Source: Dissophora ornata
Lineage: Eukaryota; Mortierellomycota; Mortierellomycetes; Mortierellales; Mortierellaceae
Direction: 5' to 3'
Length of the DNA: 42,836 nucleotides
Assembly (NCBI GenBank): GCA_025201705.1
Contig: MU616782.1
Location: forward strand, 1-42,836
In this document: piece after piece, positions 1 to 10,872 of the stretch
Layout of the letters: each line of letters starts with the position of its first letter
Position numbering within the stretch: the stretch's first letter is position 1
Notes under the pieces: generated by a model
Databases searched by the model: none
What the model saw: the letters and a program-made list of their open reading frames with translations, nothing else
What the model was told of the DNA's origin: nothing
Program-made: the position numbers and the translations under genes

Positions 1-286
1 TTTTCCGCTGTGGCGTGACAGGCGTAGCCAGGTACACATACCCTCATCCGCCATGCCAAAGGTGGGAAAATGGGGCCTTGAAGTGTGTATTATGAGGTGC
101 ATGCAACTTCAAGCGCTACGATGCGGGGCCAGTGAACACGGTCCGAGAGCAGCAACACCCCCTCCTTCGCCCTCAGCATGTTCACCGTCTGCCGTGCATC
201 GCTGCTCGCCCCACCCGGCCACCAGCTCTTCCGAACACGGAGCCACCCGACGCGACAAAGTTTCATGGTATACGTTGATATTCCAA
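1..286. other. Window edge, no gene recognised
   Basis: Sequence downstream of the MID1 stop codon. Short open frames exist on both strands, but none has a recognisable motif or convincing start context. Nothing else is seen here. Confidence 0.5.
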
Positions 287-292
287 TTTATT
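287..292 (-). terminator. Poly(A) signal of MID1
   Basis: TTTATT on the plus strand reads AATAAA on the minus strand, about 28 nt beyond the MID1 stop codon. This is a usual position for a fungal polyadenylation signal. Confidence 0.5.
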
Positions 293-319
293 TGCTTGTA
301 TGAAAGCATATGCACACAA

Positions 320-2388
320 TTAGCCAACCGCGCCGATCACTGCCGCCACTGCCACCGCAGCAACCACTCTTTGCAGCTTGCCCAACCCCTGCCTCAGCCA
401 CGACGCCGCTGACGACGGCACAGGCACGACCCCCAGCCCATTGCACTGGAACCCAACGGCATTCATCCGTGCATAGTTACCCGCCATGTTCTTCACCGGA
501 CAGGTGAACTGCAGGAAATTAGGACAGCTCTGCACCACATCAAAGCACAGGTCGATGCACGGCAACACCTCGCCATAGTCGCCGGGGTTCATCAGCGGGT
601 TCTGCGACAGCTGAGAGATCGCCCCCCGGGACGTGTTCGTGTTGCGCTCCACAACCACCGGTCCCGTCGTCCTGTCAATCAGATACGGGTTCACGCTCGG
701 GTCCGGCGACTCTAGTGCCGCCTGCACTTCTGCGCTGTATCCAGTGTTGTTGGGGTCCGTGATATCCTCCACATCCGTGCAACGCGGGATCGACACACTG
801 CAGAGCCATCGACGGTACGCGCGCTCACAGTCCGTACAGTCCCGGATCAACGAGTATTGCGACTTTGAACAATCGTACTGATCAAGCACCTTTTGGAAAT
901 TGTCCATCAGGTTACTGGTGAAGTCGTCGTAGAAATGCTTAATGTCCGTCGAATTCGCCTCTCCTCCGGTCAACGTCGACTGGGGTGTGATCGGAACCGC
1001 ATAGGCCACCTCTTGACAGAACTGCAGATCCGTGATCAGAACACAGTTGTCGTGTCGCTTGGTCTTGAATGGCGTCATCGCGTACATGGCCTCCGCTCCA
1101 GCCTGGTTCAGCACATCCGTGATAAAGAACGCAGTATAGGCCGTCCCCGGTGTCAGGGCCTGGATCAGTACCTGTCGTCGCTGTCCATACTCCTCAAACG
1201 TCGGCACAGGAGGCAAGATCAATCGACCCATAGAGCCATCGAGGTTGCTGGTCCTGTTTGTTTGTGTGACAATCATGTTGGTTTTTGTCAGCGGTACGGG
1301 CTGGATGACCTCAATGGCACAGAGTGATTGCGTGAGGCCGACTGGCAAGGACGTCGAGTTGACTAAGTACACTTTGAAGGTTGGGACGGCTGTAAAGTTG
1401 TGGGTCAAGAAGCTTGCATTCGTATCGTCCGTGTCGTCCAGCACCAATCCCTGTGAGCTCTGATATCCCTGAACATAGCCTACCAGAAAATTGTTAAAGT
1501 TAGAACCTTGGGCTGTCGATCTTGTCCCAGAACGGAGATAGTTTTTTCATTATTACCTTGACTCGATGCGCCCACCTCCACAGCCCAATCGCCTGTCCAC
1601 GTCCCCGTCAGAGTCGGAGCTTGCAGGCTGAAAAAGATATCTTTCGTTGTGTAGGCTGTGAACTGGATCAGTCCTTCCTGGCTTGTCACGGCCTGGACCA
1701 CCTTTGGATCCTGCCCTGGCCCTGGCAAGGGCTGGCTGGCAGAGGTCGATACGTACATCACCAAGGGCGGGCAGAGACTGGCCCCTGACGTTGGGGTCGA
1801 ACAGGTCGAAACCGAGATAAAGACTGCATAGGTGCCATTGGCAAAAGGCGAAGGAAGTGTAGGAGCAATTGTTCGCGTTGGTGCGGTTGCCGCACTCGTG
1901 GTCGTCGTTGATGCAGCAGTGGACGATGACCCCGAGGATGGCAGTGAAGAAGGAGACGGGGATGTGGCCTGTCTTTTCTGCAGTGCTGCAGCGGCAGCTG
2001 CTGCGTTGGCGCCAGGATGGAACATGATGCGCTCGAGCTGTCGTCGCACAGGGAGGCTCTGCTGCTGAGTAATTGAAAAGTGGTAGGTCTGAAGCTGGCC
2101 CTGGGCGACTTTGTCTGCAACCACTTGACTGTCCTGGAGTTCCCGGGTGCCTGGAGGGAGGGCGACTGTAGGTGTTGGGGATGGCGAGGGGCTGGCCTGT
2201 GTGGATGCAGAGGCGGAGGTCGTTGCAGCAGAGGTCGTTGCAGCAGAGGTTGTTGCAGCAGAGGTGGTGATGGATGGCGACTGGGCTGCGGCCAGGGGTA
2301 TCGTCGAGACCAGAGCTAGTAGGCAGCATAGCGCCAGGGAGACGAGCGCCCAACAGGGCCTGAGGGCCGTTTGGGCGTTGTGTAGCAT
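320..2388 (-). CDS. MID1: Mid1-like subunit of the plasma-membrane calcium channel
   Basis: Mid1 is the secreted or membrane-anchored partner of the Cch1 calcium channel and supports Ca2+ influx during mating, ER stress and cell-wall stress (family knowledge). Two exons, 2388-1557 and 1479-320, join across a 77-nt GT-AG intron with a CTAAC branch-like site and give 663 residues. I chose the ATG at 2388 because it starts a clear signal peptide (hydrophobic stretch SLALCCLLALVST, cleavage near AAAQ). A Ser/Thr/Ala-rich linker follows, then an extracellular region with many NxT/S sites, and a Cys-rich C-terminal half typical of Mid1 (LICRDC-like spacing as in RDCTDCERAY, then CIDLCFDVVQSC). The protein ends in a hydrophobic alanine/valine tail that could be a GPI-anchor signal (inference). 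It is divergent from the MutY gene. Confidence 0.85.
2216..2260. repeat. Three 15-bp tandem units inside MID1
   Basis: Three near-identical 15-bp units, GAGGTCGTTGCAGCA with one substitution in the third, lie in the MID1 first exon. On the coding strand they give repeated Ser-Ala-Ala-Thr-Thr units just after the signal peptide. Copy number may vary between strains. Confidence 0.9.
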
Positions 2389-2533
2389 CGCACTTGAGGG
2401 CACAAATAATAATAAAAAATAAAGATCTATCGACTGTGCTGAGGAAACAGTAGATGGGCTGTGAAGGAGGGGTGTGGGTCAGAGAATGCAGTGCAGGGGG
2501 GAGGATGATTACCGATGGGTGATTGCAGGAATG

Positions 2534-2587
2534 AATGAAGAGAATGAAGAGAATGAACAGAATGAACAGAATGAACAGAATCAACAG
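2534..2587. repeat. Six 9-bp tandem units between MID1 and MutY
   Basis: Six units of AATGAA(G/C)AG in the divergent promoter region; the last unit is AATCAACAG. The frame running into MutY is open across this array and would give a Asn-Glu-Glu/Asn-Glu-Gln repeat, but I regard it as noncoding 5' flank. Confidence 0.9.
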
Positions 2588-2737
2588 GTGCGGCGGGGCG
2601 GAGTGGTGATGGCTGTGTTCCCTTTTTGCGCCTCTTTGGAGTCACAGAGAAAAAACAGCGCCGTGACCCGATCGTCGACTCGACTGATCTGCGTTCCTGA
2701 ACCGCTGCTTGCAATCAATCCCTTCATCGGATTACTC

Positions 2738-4952
2738 ATGGGATCACTCGAATCACCAGCTGGGCACAGGCCAGTGAGGAGAGCTGCCGCCAAGGCTGCA
2801 CTCGCCATCAGGGCAGATGTACAGGACGACAGCCGCGACGACGAGGTTGTCTCCAACGCCTTTGCCGTGATCATGTCCAACAGGTCTCGTACCAACACCA
2901 AGGCTGGCACAGCAACACAGCCCTCTCGGAGCAAAAGAATTGCATCGCCTTCCTCGATCCAATCATCAGGCACTTCAATCATGGACGCTGCTGCAACTTC
3001 AGAAGCGATACCCGATCTGGAAGACCTCGTGGTAGATGCTGCACGGGTCCGGACTTTTGGGAGACATTCTCAGAGCTATCACCGCTTCACTACTCAGGAG
3101 ACCCGCAAGCGTGTCCACGACAATCTCCTGGCCTGGTACGATGTCCATCACCGCAAACTACCCTGGCGCCGCGACTTTCATAACCCCTCACCAACAAAAG
3201 ACGAAAACCCCGGTCAACGTGCCTATGAAGTCTGGGTGTCAGAGATTATGTGCCAGCAAACCCAAGTGGGTACAGTTATTCCATACTATAACACCTGGAT
3301 GACAAAATGGCCCACAATCGCGGATCTTGCGGCTGCAGATCTCGAGGATGTGAACAAGGTCTGGACTGGCCTTGGATATTATTCCCGCGCCTCTCGTTTG
3401 CATTCCGGAGCGCAGAAGGTGGCGAAGGATTTCGATGGCGTTCTACCCAGGTAAGAATACTCTAATAATTGGATCGCTTCTAATGGCACCGAAAATTGAG
3501 TTCAGCGCTGACATGCCACTTCTCCACCGAACAATAGCGATCCTGTTGTACTTGAGAAGGAGGTCCCGGGAATCGGAAGATATACCGCTGGAGCAATTGT
3601 ATCACACGCCTACAACATACCAGCAGAGCTCGTTGACGGAAACGTGATTCGTGTCCTCTCGCGACTACGGGCCATTGGGGGAGATGTGAAGGGCCCCAAG
3701 GTCATTGATTTGCATTGGTAAGTCGCCCTGGACGCTGTGTGAGGTGTTATAAGCGCATGTGTCTGCAAAAGCAGGGAAACTGACGTATCCTGAACTTGAA
3801 CCGAATGAAGGCAAATTGCAAAGGAGTTGGTACACCAGGAACGACCAGGGTGCTTCAATCAAGCGTTGATGGAACTCGGAGCCGTGGTGTGTACTCCTCA
3901 GAATCCCAGGTGTGGCGAGTGTCCTGTGCAGACGAGTTGCAGGGCATATGCGGAAGTAATTAATGACTGGTCCAGTGTGTCGCCCATATTCTGAATTACA
4001 TACGAAATCGACCCCACTGACAATAGCGATATATTCTCTAGGCGCTGGATCTGAAGAAAGCTCGGCAGGAGGCCATTGGCGCCTCTCAGAAGCGGTCTAC
4101 GAAAGGAGAAGAGGATGAAGACCATAATGACGACTGCACATTATGCCTACCGGAGACGGAGGTAGAGGGCAAGGATCAAGGCCTGGTGACACAATATCCA
4201 CGCAAGGCTGCAAAGAAGGCCCCTAGAGATGAAGGTATCAGCCTCTGGAGGCACTGACGAATATTTCATGGGAATCTGATATTATCTTTTCTAAAGTACT
4301 TTGTCTTTCACGCTGATAAATAGAGTGCGCCGTGGCAATACTAGAACGTGTAAGAAGCGATCCAGAGGGCGGCGAATCCATCTCAGAGTTTTTGCTGGTC
4401 AAACGACCTGGGAAGGGACTCCTGGCTGGCATGTGGGAGTTCCCAACGGTGGAGCAAGACAGGCTACGATCTGACCACAAAGATATGACGACGCCTTCGA
4501 CATACCACCAGCGTTCTGAATCTAGCCGCAAGTACCTAGTCGAGACGCTCAAGCTCGGCTGGATCAAGGGCTGCAACGACATCCAGAGGCGCGATCTTGG
4601 AAGTGCCCAACACCTGTTTTCGCATATCCGAAAAATATACCACGCAGAGTGGGTTCTCGTTAAGGATCCCAAGGAAGGAAACAATGAGGGCGAGAGGAAG
4701 AAGAACTCGAGCGCCAATGGCCCTGAGATCGAATGGCTTACAGCTGACGCGTTAGCAACGGCAGCGATCCCGACAGGCATCAACAAGACCTTCCAACTGC
4801 TTCAAAAGTACAAATCTGAAGAGAACAGTGGTGGGGCAAAGCGAAAGAAGACCGCGGAGAGTGGCGGTGCGTCAGGGAAGGACAAGAAGAAGGCCAGAAA
4901 GGCGGATTGGGCTGCGGACATCTCTGCGTTTTTCAAGGCACCCTCGAAGTAG
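2738..4952 (+). CDS. MYH1: Adenine DNA glycosylase, MutY/MUTYH family
   Basis: Removes adenine mispaired with 8-oxoguanine in nuclear and probably mitochondrial base-excision repair. Exons 2738-3450, 3538-3717, 3811-3955, 4042-4234 and 4324-4952 close in phase to 619 residues. Visible features: helix-hairpin-helix glycosylase core with KLPWRRD; catalytic Glu in [10 protein letters not shown] (about residue 169); catalytic Asp in [13 protein letters not shown] (about 271); a 4Fe-4S ligand set C-x6-C-x2-C-x5-C at 325-341; and a C-terminal NUDIX-like domain with [14 protein letters not shown] that reads 8-oxoG. The extreme C-terminus, ADISAFF, resembles a PCNA-binding PIP box with Ala at the usual Gln position (inference). 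The start is uncertain: in-frame ATGs lie at 2485, 2609, 2738 and 2873, and the 2873 start would give a 574-residue form with a Ser/Arg-rich N-terminus. Confidence 0.9.
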
Positions 4953-4972
4953 AGAGCTTTGGTGCGCTGTAA

Positions 4973-4978
4973 AATAAA
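4973..4978 (+). terminator. Poly(A) signal of MutY gene
   Basis: AATAAA about 20 nt downstream of the MutY stop codon. Confidence 0.5.
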
Positions 4979-5083
4979 TATCGTACATTGCAGAATTATC
5001 ATAAAACTGTGCGTCGCAAGAGAAAGCAACACTGTCGACTCCATACTTTCTCTTCACCTTCGCTGCCACATACTGTCTACACC

Positions 5084-5987
5084 ATGGTAACCCGGCGGAA
5101 GCCAATGAACGATCCATCCCCCACCACGGTTCTTGCCCATGCCGACCCAGCACCTGACATTCATTTCTAAACCGATCCTTCATAGCCAATCCTCGCACTT
5201 CAAATCAAGGCAGAGCTCGAGAACATCACCGAGCTTATCCCTGCTGATGCCGACCACACCTGGCACTTCAAGGTCCAATGCACAAAGTGCCGCGAGATCG
5301 ACGCCAACCTCATCACCATGAACGCCATTGTAAGGAAGCCTCGCTTGAATCTGATCTACATTCAACCCCGCCCTCTCAAGTACAAAGAATAGGGACCGCA
5401 GCAAACTGGAACATGAGAATCTTGACAAATGGCTCTGTTTTCTCTTTGCTCTACAAATAGGACAAGGCAGAGATGGGTTCTGGACGTGGTGAGGCCAACT
5501 TGGTCATGAAGTGCAAGTTCTGCAAGTGCGAAAGCTCTGCCGGTATGTAGCTTAATCCTCAATTGCCAGCGAGTACTAAGCGCCGCCTGCCGTTCCTGAC
5601 CGTTGCGCTTTTCTTTTTCTTTTTTTTTTCCCGTGTTCAAATTTGACAGACTTTGCGTCCAAGCCCGTGGCATATGAGATCGAGAACAGCGACAAGTTCG
5701 CGACCGTCGTCACGATCGAGTGCCGAGGACTGGAGTTGGTCGGATTTGAGGCAAGAGACGGATGGAAGGCCAAGGGAGCCGAGTCCGGAACCATCTTTGA
5801 GGACATTGATCTCACCGAAGGTGACTGGGCTGACTATGATGAGAAGGTAAACCCCTTCCGCTCCGGACATTGCCCTTTACCCGTATACTAGCGTTAACAC
5901 GCTGTCGTTCCCTTTCTTCGTAATCTGTAGAGCGAACTGCCTGTGGGAATCACCGAGATCGAGGCCAAGTTTGTCAAAGTCAAGTAA
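5084..5987 (+). CDS. CXXC zinc-binding protein, CZIB/DUF866 (UPF0587) family
   Basis: Small eukaryotic zinc protein of the human CZIB (C1orf123) and yeast YCR090C family; biochemical role not established. Exons are 5084-5086, 5186-5329, 5461-5542, 5650-5846 and 5931-5987, closing to 160 residues, the length of the human protein. The first exon is just the ATG: it is followed at once by GTAACC, and the next exon opens with Pro-Ile-Leu-Ala-Leu-Gln, matching the family N-terminus. Two CxxC pairs, CTKC and CKFC, form the expected zinc site, and the family blocks TIECRGLELVGF, ESGTIFEDIDL and DWADYDEK are all present. An AATAAA lies about 55 nt after the stop. The product is expected in the cytosol. 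Confidence 0.9.
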
Positions 5988-6042
5988 AAGGTGTCAGGAA
6001 GCAGACTGATGGTCGTTCTTTATTTTCAGCCTTTTTACAAGT

Positions 6043-6048
6043 AATAAA
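6043..6048 (+). terminator. Poly(A) signal of CZIB gene
   Basis: AATAAA in the 3' flank of the CZIB-family gene. Confidence 0.5.
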
Positions 6049-6238
6049 GCCCAAGTGTTGGGGGTGTGTTTTGCAAAAAGGAACTATACAAGGCATTGAT
6101 TGTCAGCGATGAAAAGCTGTGTCCATATCTGGCGATCTGTGGTGGCAGATACCACATCTTAACCGCGATAACGACAATGATAACCGCTGACAAAGACTGT
6201 GGATGGATAAGATTGACAGAAGAACGCGTGCGGATCTG

Positions 6239-6247
6239 TATATATAA
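6239..6247 (+). promoter_or_regulatory. TATA-like element of PRM1
   Basis: TATATATAA located about 50 nt upstream of the PRM1 ATG. A TATA box would fit an inducible gene; function is inferred from sequence and position only. Confidence 0.4.
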
Positions 6248-6297
6248 TCCTCGCAGAGGAGGAGGAAGTGTTGTCTCTGTCGACATTCTACGCCGCC

Positions 6298-8193
6298 ATG
6301 TCAAAAACACGTCTTCCTTGCAACGACATCAGCCTCCCGCAGTTGGTGTCTGATCCTCAACTTCACCACCCACCTCGCGCGCATCTTCCAGATACAACTC
6401 CTCCGCCTCCACCTCCCATCCGGCCGTTCCTAGGTCTCCATGCCAAGCTCTCACAAGCTTTCGCGTCTTACACAGTTGTATTCCTCATCATCTCTGCCTA
6501 CCAACTTTTCCGCACCCGGGATTCCGTTGACACCTTCACCGCCAATGCAAAACAGGCGCTTGCCAACGACTGTTATGCGCTTGAAAGGACTGTAACCACA
6601 CTAGCTTCATTCCCCCATTTTGCGGCCCAGGGCGTCAATCACGGATTAGTTATAGCATTAAATATGGCCGTGAGTCAAATCGGATACGGGCTCGAAGTCG
6701 CCTTAAGCGGGTTCGTATCCGCGCTCCAGTTTATAATCGGCCTACTAACCGGGACCTGGCGCTGCTTTCTACTCAACCTCGCCTCTTCCGGGATACCGAT
6801 CCTATCCGATATCGGGAGTGACGGTATCCAGGCAATCGATGATATAAACAATGCTTTGGTGTCGCTCTTGACAACGCCGGTGTACGACGTCGAGCGGGTT
6901 ATTCAAGAAAAGATGTCAGATCCACAGATTGGACTGGCGGTCAACGTGCCTGTGACGCCGGTCCAGAAAGTCGCGTTCTGTGGCAAGACATTGAATCTGA
7001 CTGTGGTAGACAGATTAGAGGCGGATTTCAAGCAGTGGATCTTATATGCGACACTCGCGTTGCTGGGTATAGCGATGATCGGTACGCTAGGCAAGATGGT
7101 GTGGATTGTAATTCAACATAAACGGTGGAAGGTTCATGTGAGTCGCGTTATGCGGCAGCTCGCAGTTATGACCCTGCCCATGGTTGCACACCCATCTGCT
7201 GAGCCAGCGACACCTGGCAACAAGACCGCCACATCTGCTTCTTCTTCCCCCCCTCTGCCGTTGATCGACAATGCCATCAAAGTAGACTTAAAGATTCATG
7301 CGCAACGGATTAGCCATATGGTGGGCCATCCACTGCTCTACCGATTCGTAGACTGGTCCTCTCACTATCTCTTCCCCAAGAACAGAGACATGCGAAGCCT
7401 TTACTTTTGGTTCATATTCTACATATCTCATCCACAAGCTGTCCTATGTCTTCTTGTCGGCTTACTGGGTCTATTGTTGGTCTACGGTCAAATCGCACTA
7501 ATTGACTTTACGAGGACAAACTACCGTCCAATTCTGGCAGCAATTCTGACAGATCTCTCGGACACAGTGCTTCAGCTCGTCAACAGCATCATGTCCACAG
7601 CATCTGTCACGTTCGCGAACGAGACCAACATAGCGCTCTCGAGTCTAGAAACAGACTTGAACACTCAGGTCTTTGGCTCGATAGTCCAAGCTTCCGGGGA
7701 GATAAACGCGGCCCTGACGAACGTGCAAACCACGTTGATCCAGGGGATACAGACCGTTTTTGGAGACACCGCATTCGGGAAATTGGTCATTGTAGTGCTG
7801 CAGTGTCTGCTGCTGAACAAGCTGGAAGTAGTCGAGACTGGGTTGACATGGATACAGAACAATGCCCGGATCACATTTCCGAGAGTGTCGGATGATGTGT
7901 TGATGATGAGCTCGACAGAGATGAACAACCTGGTCCTGTCAGCTGTGAACGACCTGGCAGGGCCCCCCTCGCCTGCCAATTCCACATCGACAGCGGCGTC
8001 CAACAGTGCGGCAGGCGGAGGGTATGTGGAAGGCGCGATTGGCAAGGTGTTTGAGCAGTACGAGAACGAAGTGCGACGGGGGCTGCCGGTGTACTTTGGG
8101 TTGATCGGGGTGTGGTGGATTGTGCTTGCGATGGGTGTTTGTGGTTCAGGCACAATCCTTGTGCGACATCGGAACGTGGTTGTCTCGAGATGA
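6298..8193 (+). CDS. PRM1: Plasma membrane fusion protein PRM1
   Basis: Prm1 is a multispanning protein that acts at the contact site of mating cells and promotes or stabilises plasma-membrane fusion (family knowledge). The reading frame is a single uninterrupted exon of 631 residues; the ATG at 6298 sits in a good context (GCCGCCATG). After a Pro-rich cytosolic N-terminus there are four hydrophobic segments: near residues 56-72 (TVVFLIISAYQLF), about 245-268 (ILYATLALLGIAMIGTLG), about 375-405 (VLCLLVGLLGLLLVYGQIAL) and a C-terminal one (IGVWWIVLAMGV). Two large extracellular loops carry conserved cysteines (NDCYALE, TWRCFLL, VAFCGKTLNLT) and N-glycosylation sites. The loop-TM pattern is that of the Prm1 family. 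In contrast to most neighbours it has no intron. Confidence 0.85.
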   Translation: MSKTRLPCNDISLPQLVSDPQLHHPPRAHLPDTTPPPPPPIRPFLGLHAKLSQAFASYTVVFLIISAYQLFRTRDSVDTFTANAKQALANDCYALERTVTTLASFPHFAAQGVNHGLVIALNMAVSQIGYGLEVALSGFVSALQFIIGLLTGTWRCFLLNLASSGIPILSDIGSDGIQAIDDINNALVSLLTTPVYDVERVIQEKMSDPQIGLAVNVPVTPVQKVAFCGKTLNLTVVDRLEADFKQWILYATLALLGIAMIGTLGKMVWIVIQHKRWKVHVSRVMRQLAVMTLPMVAHPSAEPATPGNKTATSASSSPPLPLIDNAIKVDLKIHAQRISHMVGHPLLYRFVDWSSHYLFPKNRDMRSLYFWFIFYISHPQAVLCLLVGLLGLLLVYGQIALIDFTRTNYRPILAAILTDLSDTVLQLVNSIMSTASVTFANETNIALSSLETDLNTQVFGSIVQASGEINAALTNVQTTLIQGIQTVFGDTAFGKLVIVVLQCLLLNKLEVVETGLTWIQNNARITFPRVSDDVLMMSSTEMNNLVLSAVNDLAGPPSPANSTSTAASNSAAGGGYVEGAIGKVFEQYENEVRRGLPVYFGLIGVWWIVLAMGVCGSGTILVRHRNVVVSR

Positions 8194-8208
8194 AAATCGG
8201 GCAGAGCG

Positions 8209-8227
8209 AAAAAAAAGGGGGGGGGGG
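8209..8227. repeat. Homopolymer A8-G11
   Basis: A run of eight A followed by eleven G just after the PRM1 stop codon. Sequencing and assembly are error-prone here, but no coding frame crosses it. Confidence 0.8.
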
Positions 8228-8364
8228 ACTCTGTCCGCACACGCGTCATATCGGAGGCAAATGCTGCAGTGCAGCCCCGTGGAAAATATGTCCGCCCCTC
8301 AAAGCTTCTCGTCATTCTGCACATCCTCGCATACCAAATAGACGCTCATTCAGATCACACAGCA

Positions 8365-9953
8365 ATGACGACCGGACCAACAGAGATCATCTTCCTCGGC
8401 ACAGGCACCTCGAGTGGCGTGGTACCGTGTGCACTAGCCTTCATCCGATGGTCGAAATCGAGCGACTGTCAGCAGTTTCTAAACATACCAACGACAATTC
8501 TCTTTTGCTCATCGCATTTGCCGTAGCCCTCAATTCCATGCCTGACGAATCCCAGTGCCTCCTGCAAGGTCTGCCTCTCAACGCTCAAGCCAGAGGGCGT
8601 CAAGAACATCAAACGCAACACCAGTGCCTTGATCCGCTTTATGCACGAGGACGGCAGGGAGAGGTAATAATTGCAGTTACAAAAAATGCTGGGGAACAGG
8701 AACAGCTGTGAACAGTGGCAGACAGCAAAGAGGAAATGGCTTCTGATCTCTGTAAAAAATGGATAAAACAATGCAGGAATATCCTTCTCGATTGCGGAAA
8801 GAGCTACTACGAGTCAGCAAGGCAGTGGTTCCCTGAACACAACATCCGTCATATCGATGCATTGGTAAGCATGGAAAGAAGGACTACGCTCATGACCAGC
8901 TAGATGTTGTTCGCAGCCCAATTGACATTCACCGATACATATATCACAACTAGGTGATTACTCACGGACATGCGGATGCATTCTTCGGATTGGACGATCT
9001 CCGATCTTGGTGCTTGGTTGACAAGGAGAACCCCTTTAGTATCCCCGTATATCTGGATCAAGATACCATGGACCTTGTCGCAGCCACATTTCCCTACATG
9101 GTCGACTCTTCCAAAGCTACAGGAGGAGGTGATATCCCTTCGTTCAACTACCACATCATTGAGCATGACAAGGACTTTGAGGTGGAGGGCCTCAAATTCA
9201 CCCCACTACCAGGTACATCATTCTGGACCTTTCGCAACGGGAGCAGGGATAATAAAGGAAGCGAAAAAGGAAATAAGCGCGAATTTGAGGTTCATGTGGA
9301 TCCTATTGGAACTGAAAACAAGGATTGAATCGAACCGTGGGATGTGCACTGCGAGAGAAAGATTCACAAGGATAATGGTGTCAACCCCGCTCCCCAAAGT
9401 CGGGCAAATTTTAACCGCGGCGATGAAGATGATTTAACAAGAATTATCCGCTTTTCCCCTTGTATGCTACAGTCCATCATGGCAAGTTCATGTCAACAGG
9501 GGAGCCATTTTGGTGTTTAGGCTTCCGATTCAACGACTTGAGCTGGGTCTCGGATTGTTCCAGTATACCCGATAGCACCACTGACAAGATTCGTGGCTCA
9601 AGAGTGCTTGTCATCGATGGACTGAAAGGTAAACAGAGGAAGAAGAGGCTAGATTGTGACAGAGAACGACAACTCTTTTTTTTTTTTTTTTTTTTTTGTG
9701 CACACCATTGTGGAAACACCCTAACAAGATGCGCGAATATGTTACTATAGAATCGATCCACCCCTCGCACTTTAGTATCCCTCAAGCTCTCGAGTACATT
9801 AATGGTCTGGACCCTAAACTAGAACGGGCGCTCATTGTTGGGTTTTGTCATTCGGCGGATCACTATGTGGAGGACAAGAGGATGCAGGCACTCGACAGCG
9901 AAGGTTCGACAAAGATCAGAGTTGCGTACGATGGACAAAAGATTACCATCTAA
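8365..9953 (+). CDS. Metallo-beta-lactamase-fold hydrolase, PhnP-like (S. pombe C777.06c type)
   Basis: Putative phosphodiesterase-like hydrolase; substrate unknown. Six exons, 8365-8421, 8527-8663, 8777-8864, 8954-9212, 9473-9628 and 9751-9953, close to 299 residues. The start ATG precedes the first beta strand and the [11 protein letters not shown] loop typical of this subfamily. A CxxC (CKVC) follows near residue 32. The metal motif is [18 protein letters not shown]98, H100 and D102 are present, but the final His of the classical HxHxDH is Ala103, as I recall for this subfamily. Later ligands are probably the His pair in LPVHHGKF and FCHSADH (H266, H270). The fifth intron contains a 20-nt T run and the fourth is long (260 nt). 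An alternative first acceptor at 8564 does not fit the phase as well. Confidence 0.8.
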
Positions 9954-10046
9954 ATAGGCCATCTCAAAGAGTCGGAAGGTACACATAAAGAAAAGGGACA
10001 AAATAGAGCATCATAGAGCATAAAAAGACTGAATGCGTTCGGATAA

Positions 10047-10052
10047 AATAAA
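10047..10052 (+). terminator. Poly(A) signal of the MBL-fold gene
   Basis: AATAAA about 95 nt after the stop codon of the MBL-fold hydrolase gene. Confidence 0.45.
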
Positions 10053-10872
10053 AAAAGTCCCCGCCGTTCGTGTGCATCTAGAACGCATCGTTGTGCTCCA
10101 ATTATGAAGTGTCAGTGAACAACAAGAAAAAGAATCAGGTCCACATCTGCATGGGACTATGAACTGAAAAAACTGAGTTTCAACCATCGCATGGCGTGGC
10201 CCTGTTGGTGTTTACTGTTCAGCTGTGACCCGAGTCGGATCGCAGTTGCGCCTTATCAGATCCAATGTACATTTAAAAAAAAAATCTTCCCAGGGAAAGG
10301 GATTCCCCGGGTCAGGGCTGAAAAATTCTTATCAGATTGAAAACGCCCCTCGCCGTCATCGTTGTCACCCTAATGAACAAAAGTGGAAACCACGTTTGTA
10401 ATCTACACTCTAGTCTGATCCCCCCTCGTGCCTTTCATTTTTTTGACAGCTCTCATGCTCCTGCTGATTCTCCTGTAGCTGCACATGCACATAGACAGGA
10501 CAAGGGGCCAAGCTAATGTGATGGAAGTCGATCTATGTGTGTTGGAGTTCAAGGCAGCGTCTGTTGATTAAGTCCGCCTAACGCCTACCTCTACGGGAAA
10601 AGGAGTTACATGCATGTATTTACGCACACGAAAGCAGCCAGTGTTTGACAGGATTCATCAAGAGTAAGGGACGAAGATAGTCCGCCCTCGAAACGACTCT
10701 TTACCACTTCCTAAACATACTATATGCAATCGTCGCGTGTAATTTTCAGTACAGTAGCATGTTCTTGTTGATGCCCTTCTTCCAAATATCTTATTTCTAG
10801 TCCCGCTGGAAGGCCCTTTCTATCCTGAGTCAGCATCAGCAGCCAAAGTGAAAAAAAGACAAAGTCGTACAA
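10053..10872. other. Intergenic stretch, no gene recognised
   Basis: About 820 bases with frequent stops in all six frames and several A/T homopolymers. A near-palindromic patch, CCCAGGGAAAGG followed by GATTCCCCGGG, lies near 10290-10310. No tRNA-like A/B box pair was found. Confidence 0.4.

Noticed and set aside
8422..8564. Alternative acceptor at CCCAG/TGCC for the MBL-fold gene first intron
   Set aside because: It needs a GTGTGC donor and loses the [11 protein letters not shown] block expected after GTGTSSGVP.
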